Below are positions 26,186 to 35,069 of a stretch of DNA of 64,000 bases, piece after piece. The notes under the pieces are model-generated. The model saw only the letters and a program-made list of their open reading frames with translations, was not told the origin of the DNA and did no database searches. Each line of letters starts with the position of its first letter. Within the stretch, counting starts at the first letter, position 1. This DNA comes from Microbacterium sp. Leaf320 (GTDB lineage: Bacteria > Actinomycetota > Actinomycetes > Actinomycetales > Microbacteriaceae). A program made the translations under genes and the position numbers. The stretch is from the NCBI RefSeq assembly GCF_001423485.1, contig NZ_LMOD01000006.1, positions 1 to 64,000 of the forward strand, written 5' to 3'.

Positions 26186-27859
26186 TCACGCCAAGACGGT
26201 GCGCCCGTCTTCGAGCCGGACGACCCGATCGACCGTCTCTGCAGGCGGGGCGACGTGCGAGATCAGCAGCACGGACTGCTCCCCCGCCGCCTGCAGCAGG
26301 TCACTCAGCAGCGCGTCGGATGCATCCGGGTCGACGCCCGCGGTCGGCTCGTCGAGCACGAGCACCGGGAAGCCGCGCAGCAGGGCGCGAGCGAGGGCGA
26401 TGCGCTGCGCCTGACCTCCCGAGACGAGACCGCCGCGGTCGCCCACCCGCGCATCCAGTCCCCCGCGCTCGCGGACCCACGACCCCAGGCCGACACGGTC
26501 GAGCACGGCGAGCAGCTCGTCGTCGGTCGCCGAATCCCTGGCGAACAGCAGGTTCTGCCGGATGTCCTCATCGAACAGCTGCGGGCTCTGCTCGCACAGC
26601 CCGATCGTGCGACGAAGAGCAGGGCCTGACAGCGCGGCAGCATCCCTGCCGCCCACGGAATACTCACCCTCGACACGCAGGAATCCGACGAGCGCCGCAG
26701 CCAGCGAGCTCTTGCCCGCCCCGCTCGGACCCGCCACCAGCACGCGCTCCCCCGGCTTCAGGTCGAGGTCGACTCCGCGCAGCGCGGGCGCTCCACCCGG
26801 CCACCACGCCCGCACGCCTCGCAGCCGCAGAGTCGGAACGCCGACGATCTCGGCCTCCTCGCCGTCGTCTGACCGCAGTTCGGCGGGCATCTCGGAGGGC
26901 AGCACGTCGACGATCCGCTCGGCGCTCGAGCGCACGCTGCGCCAGGATGCTGCGGCGATGGGCACCGCGCCGAAGACCTCGAACACGACCATCGGCACGA
27001 GCACGGCGACTGCGAGCCACGGGCCGTCGATCGCCCCTGTCGAGAGACCGGGGGCAGCGACAGCGAGCGCCCACACCGACGCGGCACCCGCGACGGCCGA
27101 GACCACGCCGGCGGCGATCGCCTGCGCGAGCGACGCCCTGCTGACAGCGCGGCGAAGGTCGGCATCCGCCTGTCGCACGCGCTCGCGCGCCTGAGGTTCC
27201 GCGCCGAAGGCGAGCAGCACGTCGAGCGTGCCGAAGTAGTCGGTGAGAGCAGCCGAGAGATCGCCGCGTCGACGCGAGACCGCGGCCTCGGCGCGAGATC
27301 CGAACACCCACCCCAGTCCGATCGCCGCCGCGGCGGCGATCACCAGGCACGCAGCGAGGGTGAGCGCGGCCGGTACCGACACGAACAGCAGGAACCCGAC
27401 CGCACCGACCGCGACGAGACCCGACACGGCGAGCGGCTGCACCACCCGCAGCGGCAGATTCTGCAGGTTCTCGACATCGTCGACGAGGGCCGACAGCACG
27501 CGTCCGTGGTCGGTGCGTCCGAGCCCCGCGGGCGACAGCGGAGTGAGCCGGCGCACCATGTCGGCCCGCGTCGAAGCGAGCTGACGCAGAGCCGCATCGT
27601 GCCCGCTCAGCCGTTCGAGATACCGTGTCACGGCACGGGACACCGCGAAGAAACGCACACCCACGACGGCGATCGACAGCGGCACGAGCGAGTCGACGAT
27701 CGAGGCGCTGACGATTAGCCAGCCGCTGACGGCGAGCAGGCTCACGGCGGCGCCCGCCGACAGGAAGCCCCAGACCGCGCCGGGCAGGAAGCGACGCAGC
27801 GGCGGCTGCGCGAGACGGAGGATGCCGCGCACCCGCGCCGCGGTACCGGGGGCACTCAT
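26186..27859 (-). CDS. cydC: Thiol reductant ABC exporter, CydC subunit
   Basis: One half of the heterodimeric CydDC ABC exporter, which moves glutathione/cysteine-type thiols or heme-related compounds and is needed to assemble cytochrome bd. 557 residues: six membrane helices (about 20-330), then an ATPase domain with Walker A GPSGAGKSS, signature LVSGGQAQRIALARAL and Walker B VLVLDEPTAGVD. It overlaps cydD by four bases (ATGA) and is last in the operon cydA-cydB-cydD-cydC. The order and the partner with the same architecture fix the identity. Confidence 0.92.
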   Translation of the reverse strand: MSAPGTAARVRGILRLAQPPLRRFLPGAVWGFLSAGAAVSLLAVSGWLIVSASIVDSLVPLSIAVVGVRFFAVSRAVTRYLERLSGHDAALRQLASTRADMVRRLTPLSPAGLGRTDHGRVLSALVDDVENLQNLPLRVVQPLAVSGLVAVGAVGFLLFVSVPAALTLAACLVIAAAAAIGLGWVFGSRAEAAVSRRRGDLSAALTDYFGTLDVLLAFGAEPQARERVRQADADLRRAVSRASLAQAIAAGVVSAVAGAASVWALAVAAPGLSTGAIDGPWLAVAVLVPMVVFEVFGAVPIAAASWRSVRSSAERIVDVLPSEMPAELRSDDGEEAEIVGVPTLRLRGVRAWWPGGAPALRGVDLDLKPGERVLVAGPSGAGKSSLAAALVGFLRVEGEYSVGGRDAAALSGPALRRTIGLCEQSPQLFDEDIRQNLLFARDSATDDELLAVLDRVGLGSWVRERGGLDARVGDRGGLVSGGQAQRIALARALLRGFPVLVLDEPTAGVDPDASDALLSDLLQAAGEQSVLLISHVAPPAETVDRVVRLEDGRTVLA

Positions 27860-29547
27860 ACGCTCACCCCCAGCTCGACGACGTGGTCGGCGATGTTGCG
27901 CGCCGAGCGGCGGTGCGAGACGAGGAGGACGGTGGCGCCGGTATCTGCCCGTGCACGAAGCGACGCCCAGAGCCGGTCTTCGGTGTCGGGGTCGAGCGCG
28001 CTGGACGGCTCGTCGAGCGCCAGCACCGCGTCAGGGTGCTGCGCCTGCCGATACAGCGCTCGGGCGACCGCGACGCGCTGCGCCTGCCCGCCCGAGAGCC
28101 CGCTGCCCTGCACACCGAGCTCGAGCGCCGGGTCGAGGTCGTTCGCGCAGGCGTCATCGAGGGCGTGACGGATGCCGTCGGCATCCGGCGCCTCATAGCC
28201 CAGCGCCACGTTGGCGGCGATCGTGCCGCGGCTCAACTGCGGGCGCTGTCCACTCCAGGCCAGCCATGCCGACGGGGAGAGCTCGCGCACATCGATGCCG
28301 CCGACCGTGGCCGCGCCCGAGAACTCCACCGCACCGCGCAGAGCAGCGAGCAGACTCGACTTGCCCGCGCCGCTCGGTCCCTCGATCAGCGTGATGGTTC
28401 CGGGTGTTGCGGTGAACGAGACAGGCGGCAGTTCGCGCACCTGCAGGTCTACGACGACCAGGTCTCGCGCGTTCGGGGTTCGCAATTCAGCATGGATGTC
28501 GTCGCGACCGGCTGTCAGCCCGTCAGAAGATCGGGTGTCGGAATCTCCTGCTGAATCGTGAACACCGGCGGTCCGAGAGTCGGCCCGGAAGCCGGCCCGA
28601 GCCGCGGCCGAATCCAGCACCTCGAACACGTCTTCCGTCGCCGCGACCCCCTCGGACGCGGCGTGGAACTGCACACCGACCTGTCGGATCGGCAGGAAGG
28701 CCTCGGGGGCGAGCAGCAGGACGAAAAGCCCGACCTCGAGCGACAGGTCGCCCGACAGCAGCCGGAAGCCGACCGCCACCGCGATCAGCGCCACGGCGAG
28801 CGAGGCCAGCAGCTCCATCGCGAAGCCCGACAGGAACGAGAACCGCAGCACCTTCATGGTCTCGCGGCGGTACTCGTCGGCCGTCGTCTCGATCTGCGCG
28901 GCGGCGCGGCGCTCGCGCCCGAACAGACGCAGCGTCGAGAGCCCCTGCACGGTGTCGGCGAACCGAGCTGCGAGGCGCTGCAGCGTCTGCCACTGCGTGC
29001 GCTGCACCGTGCGGGTCGCGATGCCGATCAGGATCAGGAACAGCGGGATCAGCGGCAGCGTGATGAGCGCCGTCAGCCCGCTCGGCCAGTCCTGCCACCA
29101 CATCACCGCGACAAGCACCGGCGTCGCGATGACCGTGAGCACGAGCTGCGGGGTGTACCGCGCGAAGTACGCGTCGAGGGCTTCGAGCCCGTGGCCCGCA
29201 GTGACGGCGAGCTGCGCCTGGTTGCGCTGCGCGAGCCACCCCGGTCCGAGGCGCCCGACGGCGGCGATCAGCGCGGCACGCAGCTGCATCCCTGTCTTCG
29301 CCGCAGCGCGGGTTCCGGCGGCATCCGACGCCGCGATCAGCACGCCCCGCAGGGCGGCGAGGCCGAGCAGCCACAGCAGCGTCGTCGTGACATCGCGTCC
29401 GGCGAGAGCGCCGGTGACGGCATCCGTCAGCATCCAGGCGAACGCGATCGTCACCGCTGTCTGCGCGACGCCGATCGCGCCCGACAGCAGCAGGAATCCG
29501 CGGGCCGCACTCGCATATCGCAGCAGACGGATGTCGACCGGCTTCAC
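27856..29547 (-). CDS. cydD: Thiol reductant ABC exporter, CydD subunit
   Basis: Second half of the CydDC exporter, 563 residues: six membrane helices with the typical QLAVTAGHGLEALDAYFARY segment near 125-145 and PLIPLFLILIG; then the ATPase with EGPSGAGKSS, signature GLSGGQAQRVAVARALYRQ and VLALDEPSSALD. A poorly conserved linker of about 40 residues (ADSRTAGVHDSAGDSDTRSS region) joins the two parts. The repeat-rich 220-base gap to cydB separates it from the oxidase genes, so it may have its own promoter or be uncoupled from them. Confidence 0.92.
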   Translation of the reverse strand: MKPVDIRLLRYASAARGFLLLSGAIGVAQTAVTIAFAWMLTDAVTGALAGRDVTTTLLWLLGLAALRGVLIAASDAAGTRAAAKTGMQLRAALIAAVGRLGPGWLAQRNQAQLAVTAGHGLEALDAYFARYTPQLVLTVIATPVLVAVMWWQDWPSGLTALITLPLIPLFLILIGIATRTVQRTQWQTLQRLAARFADTVQGLSTLRLFGRERRAAAQIETTADEYRRETMKVLRFSFLSGFAMELLASLAVALIAVAVGFRLLSGDLSLEVGLFVLLLAPEAFLPIRQVGVQFHAASEGVAATEDVFEVLDSAAARAGFRADSRTAGVHDSAGDSDTRSSDGLTAGRDDIHAELRTPNARDLVVVDLQVRELPPVSFTATPGTITLIEGPSGAGKSSLLAALRGAVEFSGAATVGGIDVRELSPSAWLAWSGQRPQLSRGTIAANVALGYEAPDADGIRHALDDACANDLDPALELGVQGSGLSGGQAQRVAVARALYRQAQHPDAVLALDEPSSALDPDTEDRLWASLRARADTGATVLLVSHRRSARNIADHVVELGVSV

Positions 29548-29556
29548 CGCTCACCA

Positions 29557-29748
29557 CGTTTCGTCTCGGGCACGCTCCGCGCGGCCTCGCTCAACGACCG
29601 GGATCCGACCCTGCTCCGCGCGGCCTCGCTCAACGACCGGGATCCGACCCTGCACCGCGCGTCCTCGCTCAACGACCGGCCCTCGGTCGTTGTGCGAGCG
29701 AAGCGAGCGCCGTACTGAGTGAGCGGAGCGAGTCGAAGTGACGAAACG
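29557..29748. repeat. Intergenic repeat cluster between cydD and cydB
   Basis: Begins CGTTTCGTCTCGGGC and ends GTGACGAAACG, i.e. inverted ends. Inside are three direct copies of CTCGCTCAACGACCGG, the first two followed by GATCCGACCCTG, and then inverted pieces (CGGTCGTTGTGCGAG, GCGAAGCGAGCG, GTGAGCGGAGCGAGT). Same family as 26031-26174. It could form hairpins in the cyd transcript. Confidence 0.75.
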
Positions 29749-29767
29749 CAGCCCGCGAAGCCGTGTC

Positions 29768-30790
29768 TCACGCGTGCGCCGGAGCCCCCTCGATCGAGCT
29801 GCGGGTGACCCGCTTGCGGAAGATCCAGTAGGTCCACGTCTGGTACGCCAGCACGAGCGGCAGGGCGATCAGCGCGGTCCAACTCATGATCGTCAGCGTA
29901 TACGGGGTGCTCGACGCGTTCTCGATCGTGAGGCTGAACGCCGGGTCGATCGTCGACGGCATCACGTAGGGGAACAGCGCCGCGAACAGCATCACCACAG
30001 CGGATGCCACGGTCACAGCGCCCGCCGTGAAGGCCCGACCGTCGCGTCCGCGCAGGGAGAACAGCACCGAAGCGATGAGGGCGAGCGCGGCGACGAGTCC
30101 GCATCCGACGACCATCCACAGCAGCGGCGCCTCACGCCCGGCGGCCATGACGACCGTCCAGACGACGGTGCCGGCCGCGGCGAGCACCGTGGGCCCTGCC
30201 GCGAGCTTCACCAGGCGACGGGCATCGGTGTGCACCTGTCCGTCTGTCTTGAGCGAGACGAACAGCACGCCGTGCAGGAAGAACAGCAGCAGTGTCGTGA
30301 CGCCGACGAGCAGCGCGTACGGGTTCAGCAGCGCGAAGAAGCCACCGACGTAGATGTGGTTCTCATCGATCGCCACCCCCTGCACGATATTGCCGAAGGC
30401 GACGCCCCAGAGCAGCGCCGGCACGGCCGAGCCGATCACGATCATCCGGTCGAAGCCGCGCTTCCATTTCGCCGACTCGCGCTGGTGCCGGTACTCGAAC
30501 GACACCCCGCGCAGAATGAGCGCGAGCAGGATCAGCAGCAGCGGCAGGTAGAACCCGCTGAACAGCGTCGCGTACCACTCGGGGAACGACGCGAACAGGC
30601 AGGCGCCCGCGACGATGACCCAGGTCTCGTTGAGATCCCAGATCGGGCCGATCGTGTTGATCACCTGGCGACGCGAGACGTCGTTCTTGCCGAGGAACGG
30701 CAGCGACATGCCCACGCCGAAATCGAACCCGTCGAGCACGAAGTAGCCGACGAAGAGGAAGGCGACGATCCAGAACCACATGTATTCCAT
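29768..30790 (-). CDS. cydB: Cytochrome bd quinol oxidase subunit II
   Basis: Membrane subunit II of cytochrome bd oxidase (340 residues), which with CydA oxidises menaquinol and reduces oxygen. The start MEYMWFWIVAFLFVGYFVLD is diagnostic, followed by GFDFGVGMSLPFLG, RRQVINTIGPIWDLNETWVI and about nine hydrophobic helices. It lies 14 bases after cydA on the same strand and is clearly co-transcribed. Confidence 0.95.
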   Translation of the reverse strand: MEYMWFWIVAFLFVGYFVLDGFDFGVGMSLPFLGKNDVSRRQVINTIGPIWDLNETWVIVAGACLFASFPEWYATLFSGFYLPLLLILLALILRGVSFEYRHQRESAKWKRGFDRMIVIGSAVPALLWGVAFGNIVQGVAIDENHIYVGGFFALLNPYALLVGVTTLLLFFLHGVLFVSLKTDGQVHTDARRLVKLAAGPTVLAAAGTVVWTVVMAAGREAPLLWMVVGCGLVAALALIASVLFSLRGRDGRAFTAGAVTVASAVVMLFAALFPYVMPSTIDPAFSLTIENASSTPYTLTIMSWTALIALPLVLAYQTWTYWIFRKRVTRSSIEGAPAHA

Positions 30791-30804
30791 GACTGATCCC
30801 TTTC

Positions 30805-32220
30805 TCAGTACACGACAGACGGCAGCTGGGCCGTCTCCTCGTGGGGTTGTTCGTCGGTGTCAGGGCCCTTCTGCGCGGCCTTGATGATGAGGCGGATCTC
30901 GACCACGGCGAGTGCCGCGTAGATAGCGGTGAAGGCGATCAGCGAGATGAGCACCTCGAGCCCGCTGACGCCCGGCGAGACGCCGTCCTGCGTGGTCATG
31001 AGTCCGAAGACGATCCAGGGCTGCCTGCCCATCTCGGTGAAGACCCAGCCCATGATGTTCGCGGCGAGCGCGAGCGGGAACGACCAGATCGCGAGCTTCC
31101 ACATCCACTGCGCCGGCGGCTTCTTGGCGCCCTTGCGGGTCAGCCACAGGCCGACGACGGCGACGAGGGCTGCGGCGATACCGAGGCCGATCATCCAGCG
31201 GAACGCCCAGTACGTGACCCAGAGGATCGGGGCGAACTCGGTGAGTCCGGTGTCGGCGAACGTGGTGCTGTACTCGGCGTTGAGGTCGTTGATGCCGTGC
31301 ACGCAGGCGTCGAACGAGTGGGTCGACAGCAGCGAGAGCAGATACGGCACCCGGATCGAGAACAGCTCTGAGCTGCCGTCCGGGGTGCCCAGCGTGAAGA
31401 TGCTGAACGAGGCGTCGTAGCCGCAGACGGTGTTGAACGTGGCTTCCGCCGCCGCCATCTTCATCGGCTGCGCGGCGTACATCGCAAGGCCCAGCTGGTC
31501 ACCGGTGAGAACGACGCCGGCGGTCGAGACGATCATCGCCCAGAGTCCGAACTTCAGCGAGATGCGCATCGTGTCGAAGTGCTGGCCGCGGGCGAGATGC
31601 CAGGCCGACACCGAGATCACGACACCGGCGGCGAACATCAGCGCCCCGAAGATCGTGTGCGGGAAGGCGGCGAGCGCGACGGGGTTCGTCAGCAGCGCCC
31701 AGAAGTCGGTGAGCTCGGCGCGGTTCGTCTCGGGGTTGTAGACGTATCCGACCGGGTTCTGCATGAACGCGTTGGCGGCGATGATGAAGTACGCCGACAG
31801 GATGCTGCCGATCGAGACGCACCAGATCGTGGCGAGGTGCAGCTTCTGCGGGAGCTTGTCCCAGCCGAAGATCCAGAGGCCGATGAACGTCGCCTCGAAG
31901 AAGAAGGCGAGCAGACCCTCGAAGGCGAGCGGGGCGCCGAAGACGTCACCGACGAAGCGGGAGTAGTCCGACCAGTTCATGCCGAACTGGAACTCCTGCA
32001 CGATGCCGGTCACGACGCCCATAGCGAAGTTGATCAGGAAGATCTTGCCGAAGAACCGGGTCAGGTGCAGGTACTGCACCTTGCCGGTGCGCACCCACGC
32101 GGTCTGGAAGATCGCGGCGACGAGGGCCATGCCGATCGTCAGCGGCACGAACAGGTAGTGGTACACGGTCGTCAGACCGAACTGCCATCGAGACAGGACC
32201 AGCGGGTCTAGCCATTCCAT
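30805..32220 (-). CDS. cydA: Cytochrome bd quinol oxidase subunit I
   Basis: Heme-bearing subunit of the bd oxidase, 471 residues. The start WQFGLTTVYHYLFVPLTIG contains H21, the heme b595 axial ligand position; AFEGLLAFFFEATF has the conserved acidic pair E101/E109 of the proton path; AFPHTIFGALMFAAG holds the second His ligand; and EMGRQPWIVFG is the quinone-site motif. The Q-loop is of the short actinobacterial type. ATG 32220 has AAGGAG six to seven bases upstream. First gene of the operon; a 12-base motif shared with the regulator gene lies 85-96 bases upstream. Confidence 0.95.
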   Translation of the reverse strand: MEWLDPLVLSRWQFGLTTVYHYLFVPLTIGMALVAAIFQTAWVRTGKVQYLHLTRFFGKIFLINFAMGVVTGIVQEFQFGMNWSDYSRFVGDVFGAPLAFEGLLAFFFEATFIGLWIFGWDKLPQKLHLATIWCVSIGSILSAYFIIAANAFMQNPVGYVYNPETNRAELTDFWALLTNPVALAAFPHTIFGALMFAAGVVISVSAWHLARGQHFDTMRISLKFGLWAMIVSTAGVVLTGDQLGLAMYAAQPMKMAAAEATFNTVCGYDASFSIFTLGTPDGSSELFSIRVPYLLSLLSTHSFDACVHGINDLNAEYSTTFADTGLTEFAPILWVTYWAFRWMIGLGIAAALVAVVGLWLTRKGAKKPPAQWMWKLAIWSFPLALAANIMGWVFTEMGRQPWIVFGLMTTQDGVSPGVSGLEVLISLIAFTAIYAALAVVEIRLIIKAAQKGPDTDEQPHEETAQLPSVVY

Positions 32221-32304
32221 GTGCCACTCCTTCTTCGATGCCCTTGTTCTTCTGTGCGCCGGGTGCCACGCTAACGACGCGCCCGCGGCCCCCGGAGGGC
32301 TGCA

Positions 32305-32316
32305 GGCCGTGAATAA
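32305..32316 (-). promoter_or_regulatory. Candidate operator/promoter motif upstream of cydA
   Basis: The minus strand reads TTATTCACGGCC. An identical 12-mer in the same orientation lies upstream of the adjacent regulator gene (32999-33010). Two perfect copies at matching places suggest a shared promoter or operator element. Confidence 0.45.
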
Positions 32317-32329
32317 GACAGATGCTCGC

Positions 32330-32956
32330 CTAGGCGGCGGTCATCTCCGTCAGGCGCAGCTGCACGGTGCAGTCCGCCGGGAGGGCGGTGGCGCGCACGG
32401 CCTCGGCAGCGAGCGGCCCACCGGCTTCGGTGAGCACCCCCTGCATGAGACCGAGGTGCACGGAGCACAGCATCGGACGGTCTTCGGCGCGACCCGCGGC
32501 GTGCGGGCACGGGCTGAGATCGACGGTGAGCTGCTCGTCATCGACGACGGGCTCGAAGCCGCTCTCCTCCAAGTGTTCGATCAGGGCGTCCAGCTGATAG
32601 GTCGCGTCGCGACCCAGAGCGGAGGCGGATGCGGGCAGCACCCGGCGCAGCAGGTCGCCGCGCTCGGCTGCGGCCTTGGCCTTGTTGCGAGCGATGGGGC
32701 TGGATGCGTCAGCGGTGCCGGTCGCGGCGCTGTAGAGCGTGCGCGGACGACCGCGGGTGGTGCGGTGCTCGCTGGCCTGGATGACGTAGCCGCCCTCGAT
32801 CAGGCGCTGCAGGTGCTCGCGCACCGTGTTGGGATGCAGCCCCGTGGCGTCGCACAGCTCGCCGATCGTGCGATCGGAACGCGTCTGCACGAGGTGCAGG
32901 AGCTGCACCCGTGAGAACGTCGAGATCGGCCCGCAGACGGGCCCGCCATTGGCCAT
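32330..32956 (-). CDS. Helix-turn-helix regulator with Cys-rich C-terminus
   Basis: A 208-residue regulator. Residues 15-70 form a winged helix of ArsR/DeoR style (TRSDRTIGELCDATGLHPNT, VREHLQRLIEGGYVIQ, RGRPRTLY). The C-terminal half has CPHAAGRAEDRPMLCSVHLG, a Cys/His arrangement like that of SufR-type iron-sulfur regulators, which suggests metal or redox sensing. It lies 109 bases upstream of cydA on the same strand and is a good candidate to control the bd oxidase. Start ATG 32956; a longer open frame upstream is antisense to radA and is not used. Confidence 0.75.
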   Translation of the reverse strand: MANGGPVCGPISTFSRVQLLHLVQTRSDRTIGELCDATGLHPNTVREHLQRLIEGGYVIQASEHRTTRGRPRTLYSAATGTADASSPIARNKAKAAAERGDLLRRVLPASASALGRDATYQLDALIEHLEESGFEPVVDDEQLTVDLSPCPHAAGRAEDRPMLCSVHLGLMQGVLTEAGGPLAAEAVRATALPADCTVQLRLTEMTAA

Positions 32957-32998
32957 GACTCCAGTATTCCGTGGCCACTGCTTCCCGTGGGGTGGTTC

Positions 32999-33010
32999 GG
33001 CCGTGAATAA
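32999..33010 (-). promoter_or_regulatory. Candidate operator/promoter motif upstream of the regulator gene
   Basis: Second perfect copy of TTATTCACGGCC (minus strand), 43-54 bases before the regulator start and 47 bases before the divergent radA start. See the copy at 32305-32316. Confidence 0.45.
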
Positions 33011-33056
33011 TGCCCGAGGCGATAGGGATGTCTGATCCCGGCGATAGCCTGGCTGC

Positions 33057-34424
33057 ATGGCCACCCGAAAACCTGCCCCTCCCGCGTACGTCTGCACCGA
33101 ATGCGGGTGGACGACGGCGAAGTGGGTGGGCCGCTGCGCCGAGTGCCAGCAGTGGGGCACGGTGCAGGAGCAGGGCGCGCAGACCGGCATCCTCAGCCGC
33201 ATCACCCCGCTCGCGCCGACCGCGGCGAAGGCCGCACGGCCGATCACGCAGATCACCACCGAAGACGCTCCCCGCCGCACGAGTGGCGTGGGCGAGTTCG
33301 ACCGCGTGCTGGGCGGCGGCATCGTGCCGGGGGCTGCGATCCTGCTGAGCGGGGAGCCCGGAGTCGGCAAGTCGACCCTGCTGCTCGAGGTCGCTGCTCA
33401 AGCCGCGCGCTCCGGTCGTCGCGTGCTCTATGCGAGTGCCGAAGAGTCCCCCGCCCAGGTGCGTCTGCGTGCGGAGCGCACCGGAGCACTGCACGACGAG
33501 CTCTACCTGGCGAGCGAGACCGATCTCGCGACGATCCTCGGTCACATCGACGAGGTGGCCCCGCAGCTCGTGATCGTCGACTCGGTGCAGACCGTGTCGT
33601 CATCGCTGATCGACGGCGCGGCGGGCCAGCCGAGCCAGGTGCGCGAGGTCGCGGCGACGCTGATCCGGGTCGCGAAAGACCGCGGGCTGCCCGTCATCCT
33701 CGTCGGCCACGTGACGAAAGACGGCACCGTGGCCGGCCCCCGTGTGCTCGAGCACCTCGTCGATGTGGTGTGCCACTTCGAGGGCGACCGGCAGACGTCA
33801 CTGCGTTTCATCCGGGCGTTGAAGAACCGATTCGGCCCCACCGACGAGGTCGGATGCTTCGAGATGACGGGTGCGGGCATCTCCGAGGTTCCCGACCCCT
33901 CGGGCCTCTTCCTGTCTCAGGGCGAGACGGAGCCGGGCACGTGCGTCGCCATCTCGCTCGAGGGCCGCAGGGCGCTCCCGGTCGAGGTGCAGGCGCTGAC
34001 GATCAACACCACCGCGCCGAATCCCCGTCGTGTGGTGCACGGACTCGACTCGTCCCGTGTGGCGATGGTGCTGGCGATCCTCGAGCGCCGGGCGCACATC
34101 AAGACGAGCAACCTCGACGTCTACGTCTCGACCGTCGGCGGCGTGCGCTTCACCGAACCCGCCGCCGACCTCGCGATCGCGATCGCCGTGGCGGGGTCGA
34201 TCCAGCAGATCTCGGTGCCGCGAACGGTCGCCGCAGTCGGCGAGCTCAGCCTCGCCGGCGAGATCCGGCCGGTCACGCAGTCGGCGCAGCGCAGATCGGA
34301 GGCATCGCGACTCGGTTACGAGCAGGTGGTCGACGACCGTTCGAAGACCCTGCGCGCGGCACTCAACGACGTCCGCTCCCGCAACACCACCCGGCGCAGC
34401 GAAGCCGACATCCCGCCGTTCTGA
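33057..34424 (+). CDS. radA: DNA repair protein RadA
   Basis: RecA-like ATPase that helps branch migration in recombination, 455 residues. The C4 zinc finger is YVCTECGWTTAKWVGRCAEC (residues 11-30); Walker A GEPGVGKST (about 97-105); the RadA-specific KNRFG motif occurs in LKNRFGPTDEVGCFEMT; and the Lon-like C-terminal domain ends the protein (VYVSTVGGVRFTEPAADLAI, GELSLAGEIRPV). Length and order are standard. It is divergent from the cyd regulator gene. Confidence 0.96.
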   Translation: MATRKPAPPAYVCTECGWTTAKWVGRCAECQQWGTVQEQGAQTGILSRITPLAPTAAKAARPITQITTEDAPRRTSGVGEFDRVLGGGIVPGAAILLSGEPGVGKSTLLLEVAAQAARSGRRVLYASAEESPAQVRLRAERTGALHDELYLASETDLATILGHIDEVAPQLVIVDSVQTVSSSLIDGAAGQPSQVREVAATLIRVAKDRGLPVILVGHVTKDGTVAGPRVLEHLVDVVCHFEGDRQTSLRFIRALKNRFGPTDEVGCFEMTGAGISEVPDPSGLFLSQGETEPGTCVAISLEGRRALPVEVQALTINTTAPNPRRVVHGLDSSRVAMVLAILERRAHIKTSNLDVYVSTVGGVRFTEPAADLAIAIAVAGSIQQISVPRTVAAVGELSLAGEIRPVTQSAQRRSEASRLGYEQVVDDRSKTLRAALNDVRSRNTTRRSEADIPPF

Positions 34425-34461
34425 ATCCGCGCCGACCGCAGGGTCGCGGGCGCCACCGCGC

Positions 34462-34872
34462 TCAGGCGTCGAGCGCCTTGAGCAGCTCGTCGGGCGAGGC
34501 CTGCATCGGGTGCGGACCTGCGATATCGAGGAAGACGGTGGTGATCGGGTGCGCGGCGAGGAACTTGCGCAACCAGTCCGCGGTGTAGATCCCCACCCCT
34601 GGGGGCAGGTTCGCCGGCTTGTTCCTCGCGTCACTGAAGAGCAGAAGCGCCAGGTCACCCGACTTCGGGTCGCGGTAGGTCCACACCTCACCACTGTCGA
34701 GCGGGTTGTCGCGGGCGCCGGGCTTCACGAGCGGCACGACCGTGGTGCCGTGTCTCAGCGCCAGCGCGACTGCGGCGATGTCCTGCTTCTCGAGAGCCTG
34801 CGCGAGAGCATCCGAGCGGAAGTCCTCGGGCGCGGGCTTGTTCTTCGCGGACTTCGCCTTCTTCGATGCCAT
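34462..34872 (-). CDS. SseB-like protein
   Basis: A 136-residue protein with a Lys-rich start (MASKKAKSAKNK) and an SseB-type fold: DALAQALEKQDIAAVALALR, TTVVPLV, SGDLALLLFSD, GVGIYTADWLRKFLAAHP. SseB-domain proteins are small and of unclear role. ATG 34872 is the start; the longer open frame is not supported. A candidate small RNA with terminator (34921-35063) lies just upstream on the same strand, so its expression may depend on read-through. Confidence 0.65.
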   Translation of the reverse strand: MASKKAKSAKNKPAPEDFRSDALAQALEKQDIAAVALALRHGTTVVPLVKPGARDNPLDSGEVWTYRDPKSGDLALLLFSDARNKPANLPPGVGIYTADWLRKFLAAHPITTVFLDIAGPHPMQASPDELLKALDA

Positions 34873-34920
34873 GTATCCAGCATATTCAGCCCGCGCCGAT
34901 GTCTCGCCCGAACGTGAGCG

Positions 34921-35063
34921 AAGAAAAGGGCCCTCTCGAGTCATCCATTGGGGACTGGGGTACTCGAGAGGGCCCGCGGACCCTCGGGCGGCAGTGTCGA
35001 AGCGCTGGGGACGCTGTGTTCGACGCCACTGGGGATGGCATGCGCCGCAAGTCTGCGAGGGTC
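34921..35063 (-). ncRNA. Candidate small RNA with C-rich hairpin loops
   Basis: Reading the minus strand from a predicted start at G35063: GACCCTCG (35063-35056) pairs with CGAGGGTC (34986-34979) to enclose two hairpins, GCCA-TCCCCAG-TGGC (35039-35025) and GTCGAA...TTCGAC (35024-34996) with inner AGCG-TCCCCAG-CGCT. Then comes a perfect 14-bp stem (34975-34962 with 34941-34928) whose 20-base loop again has CCCCAG and TCCCC, followed by TTTTCTT. A sigma-70-like promoter stands in front. The repeated UCCCCAG loops recall actinobacterial 6C RNA and other C-rich small RNAs that could pair with ribosome-binding sites. It could also be a leader of the SseB-like gene. Confidence 0.6.
34928..34975 (-). 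terminator. Intrinsic terminator of the candidate small RNA
   Basis: A perfect 14-bp stem (GGGCCCTCTCGAGT with ACTCGAGAGGGCCC) with a 20-base loop, followed by TTTTCTT on the minus strand. Confidence 0.75.
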
Positions 35064-35069
35064 ACCCCA

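Noticed and set aside
26031..29748. CRISPR array
   Set aside because: The repeats are degenerate, of mixed orientation and with irregular, repeated spacers; no cas genes are present.
34928..35063. Known RNA classes (SRP RNA, RNase P RNA, tmRNA, T-box, cobalamin riboswitch)
   Set aside because: None of their conserved cores is present; the C-rich loops differ from these classes and lack the six-C loops of 6C RNA.
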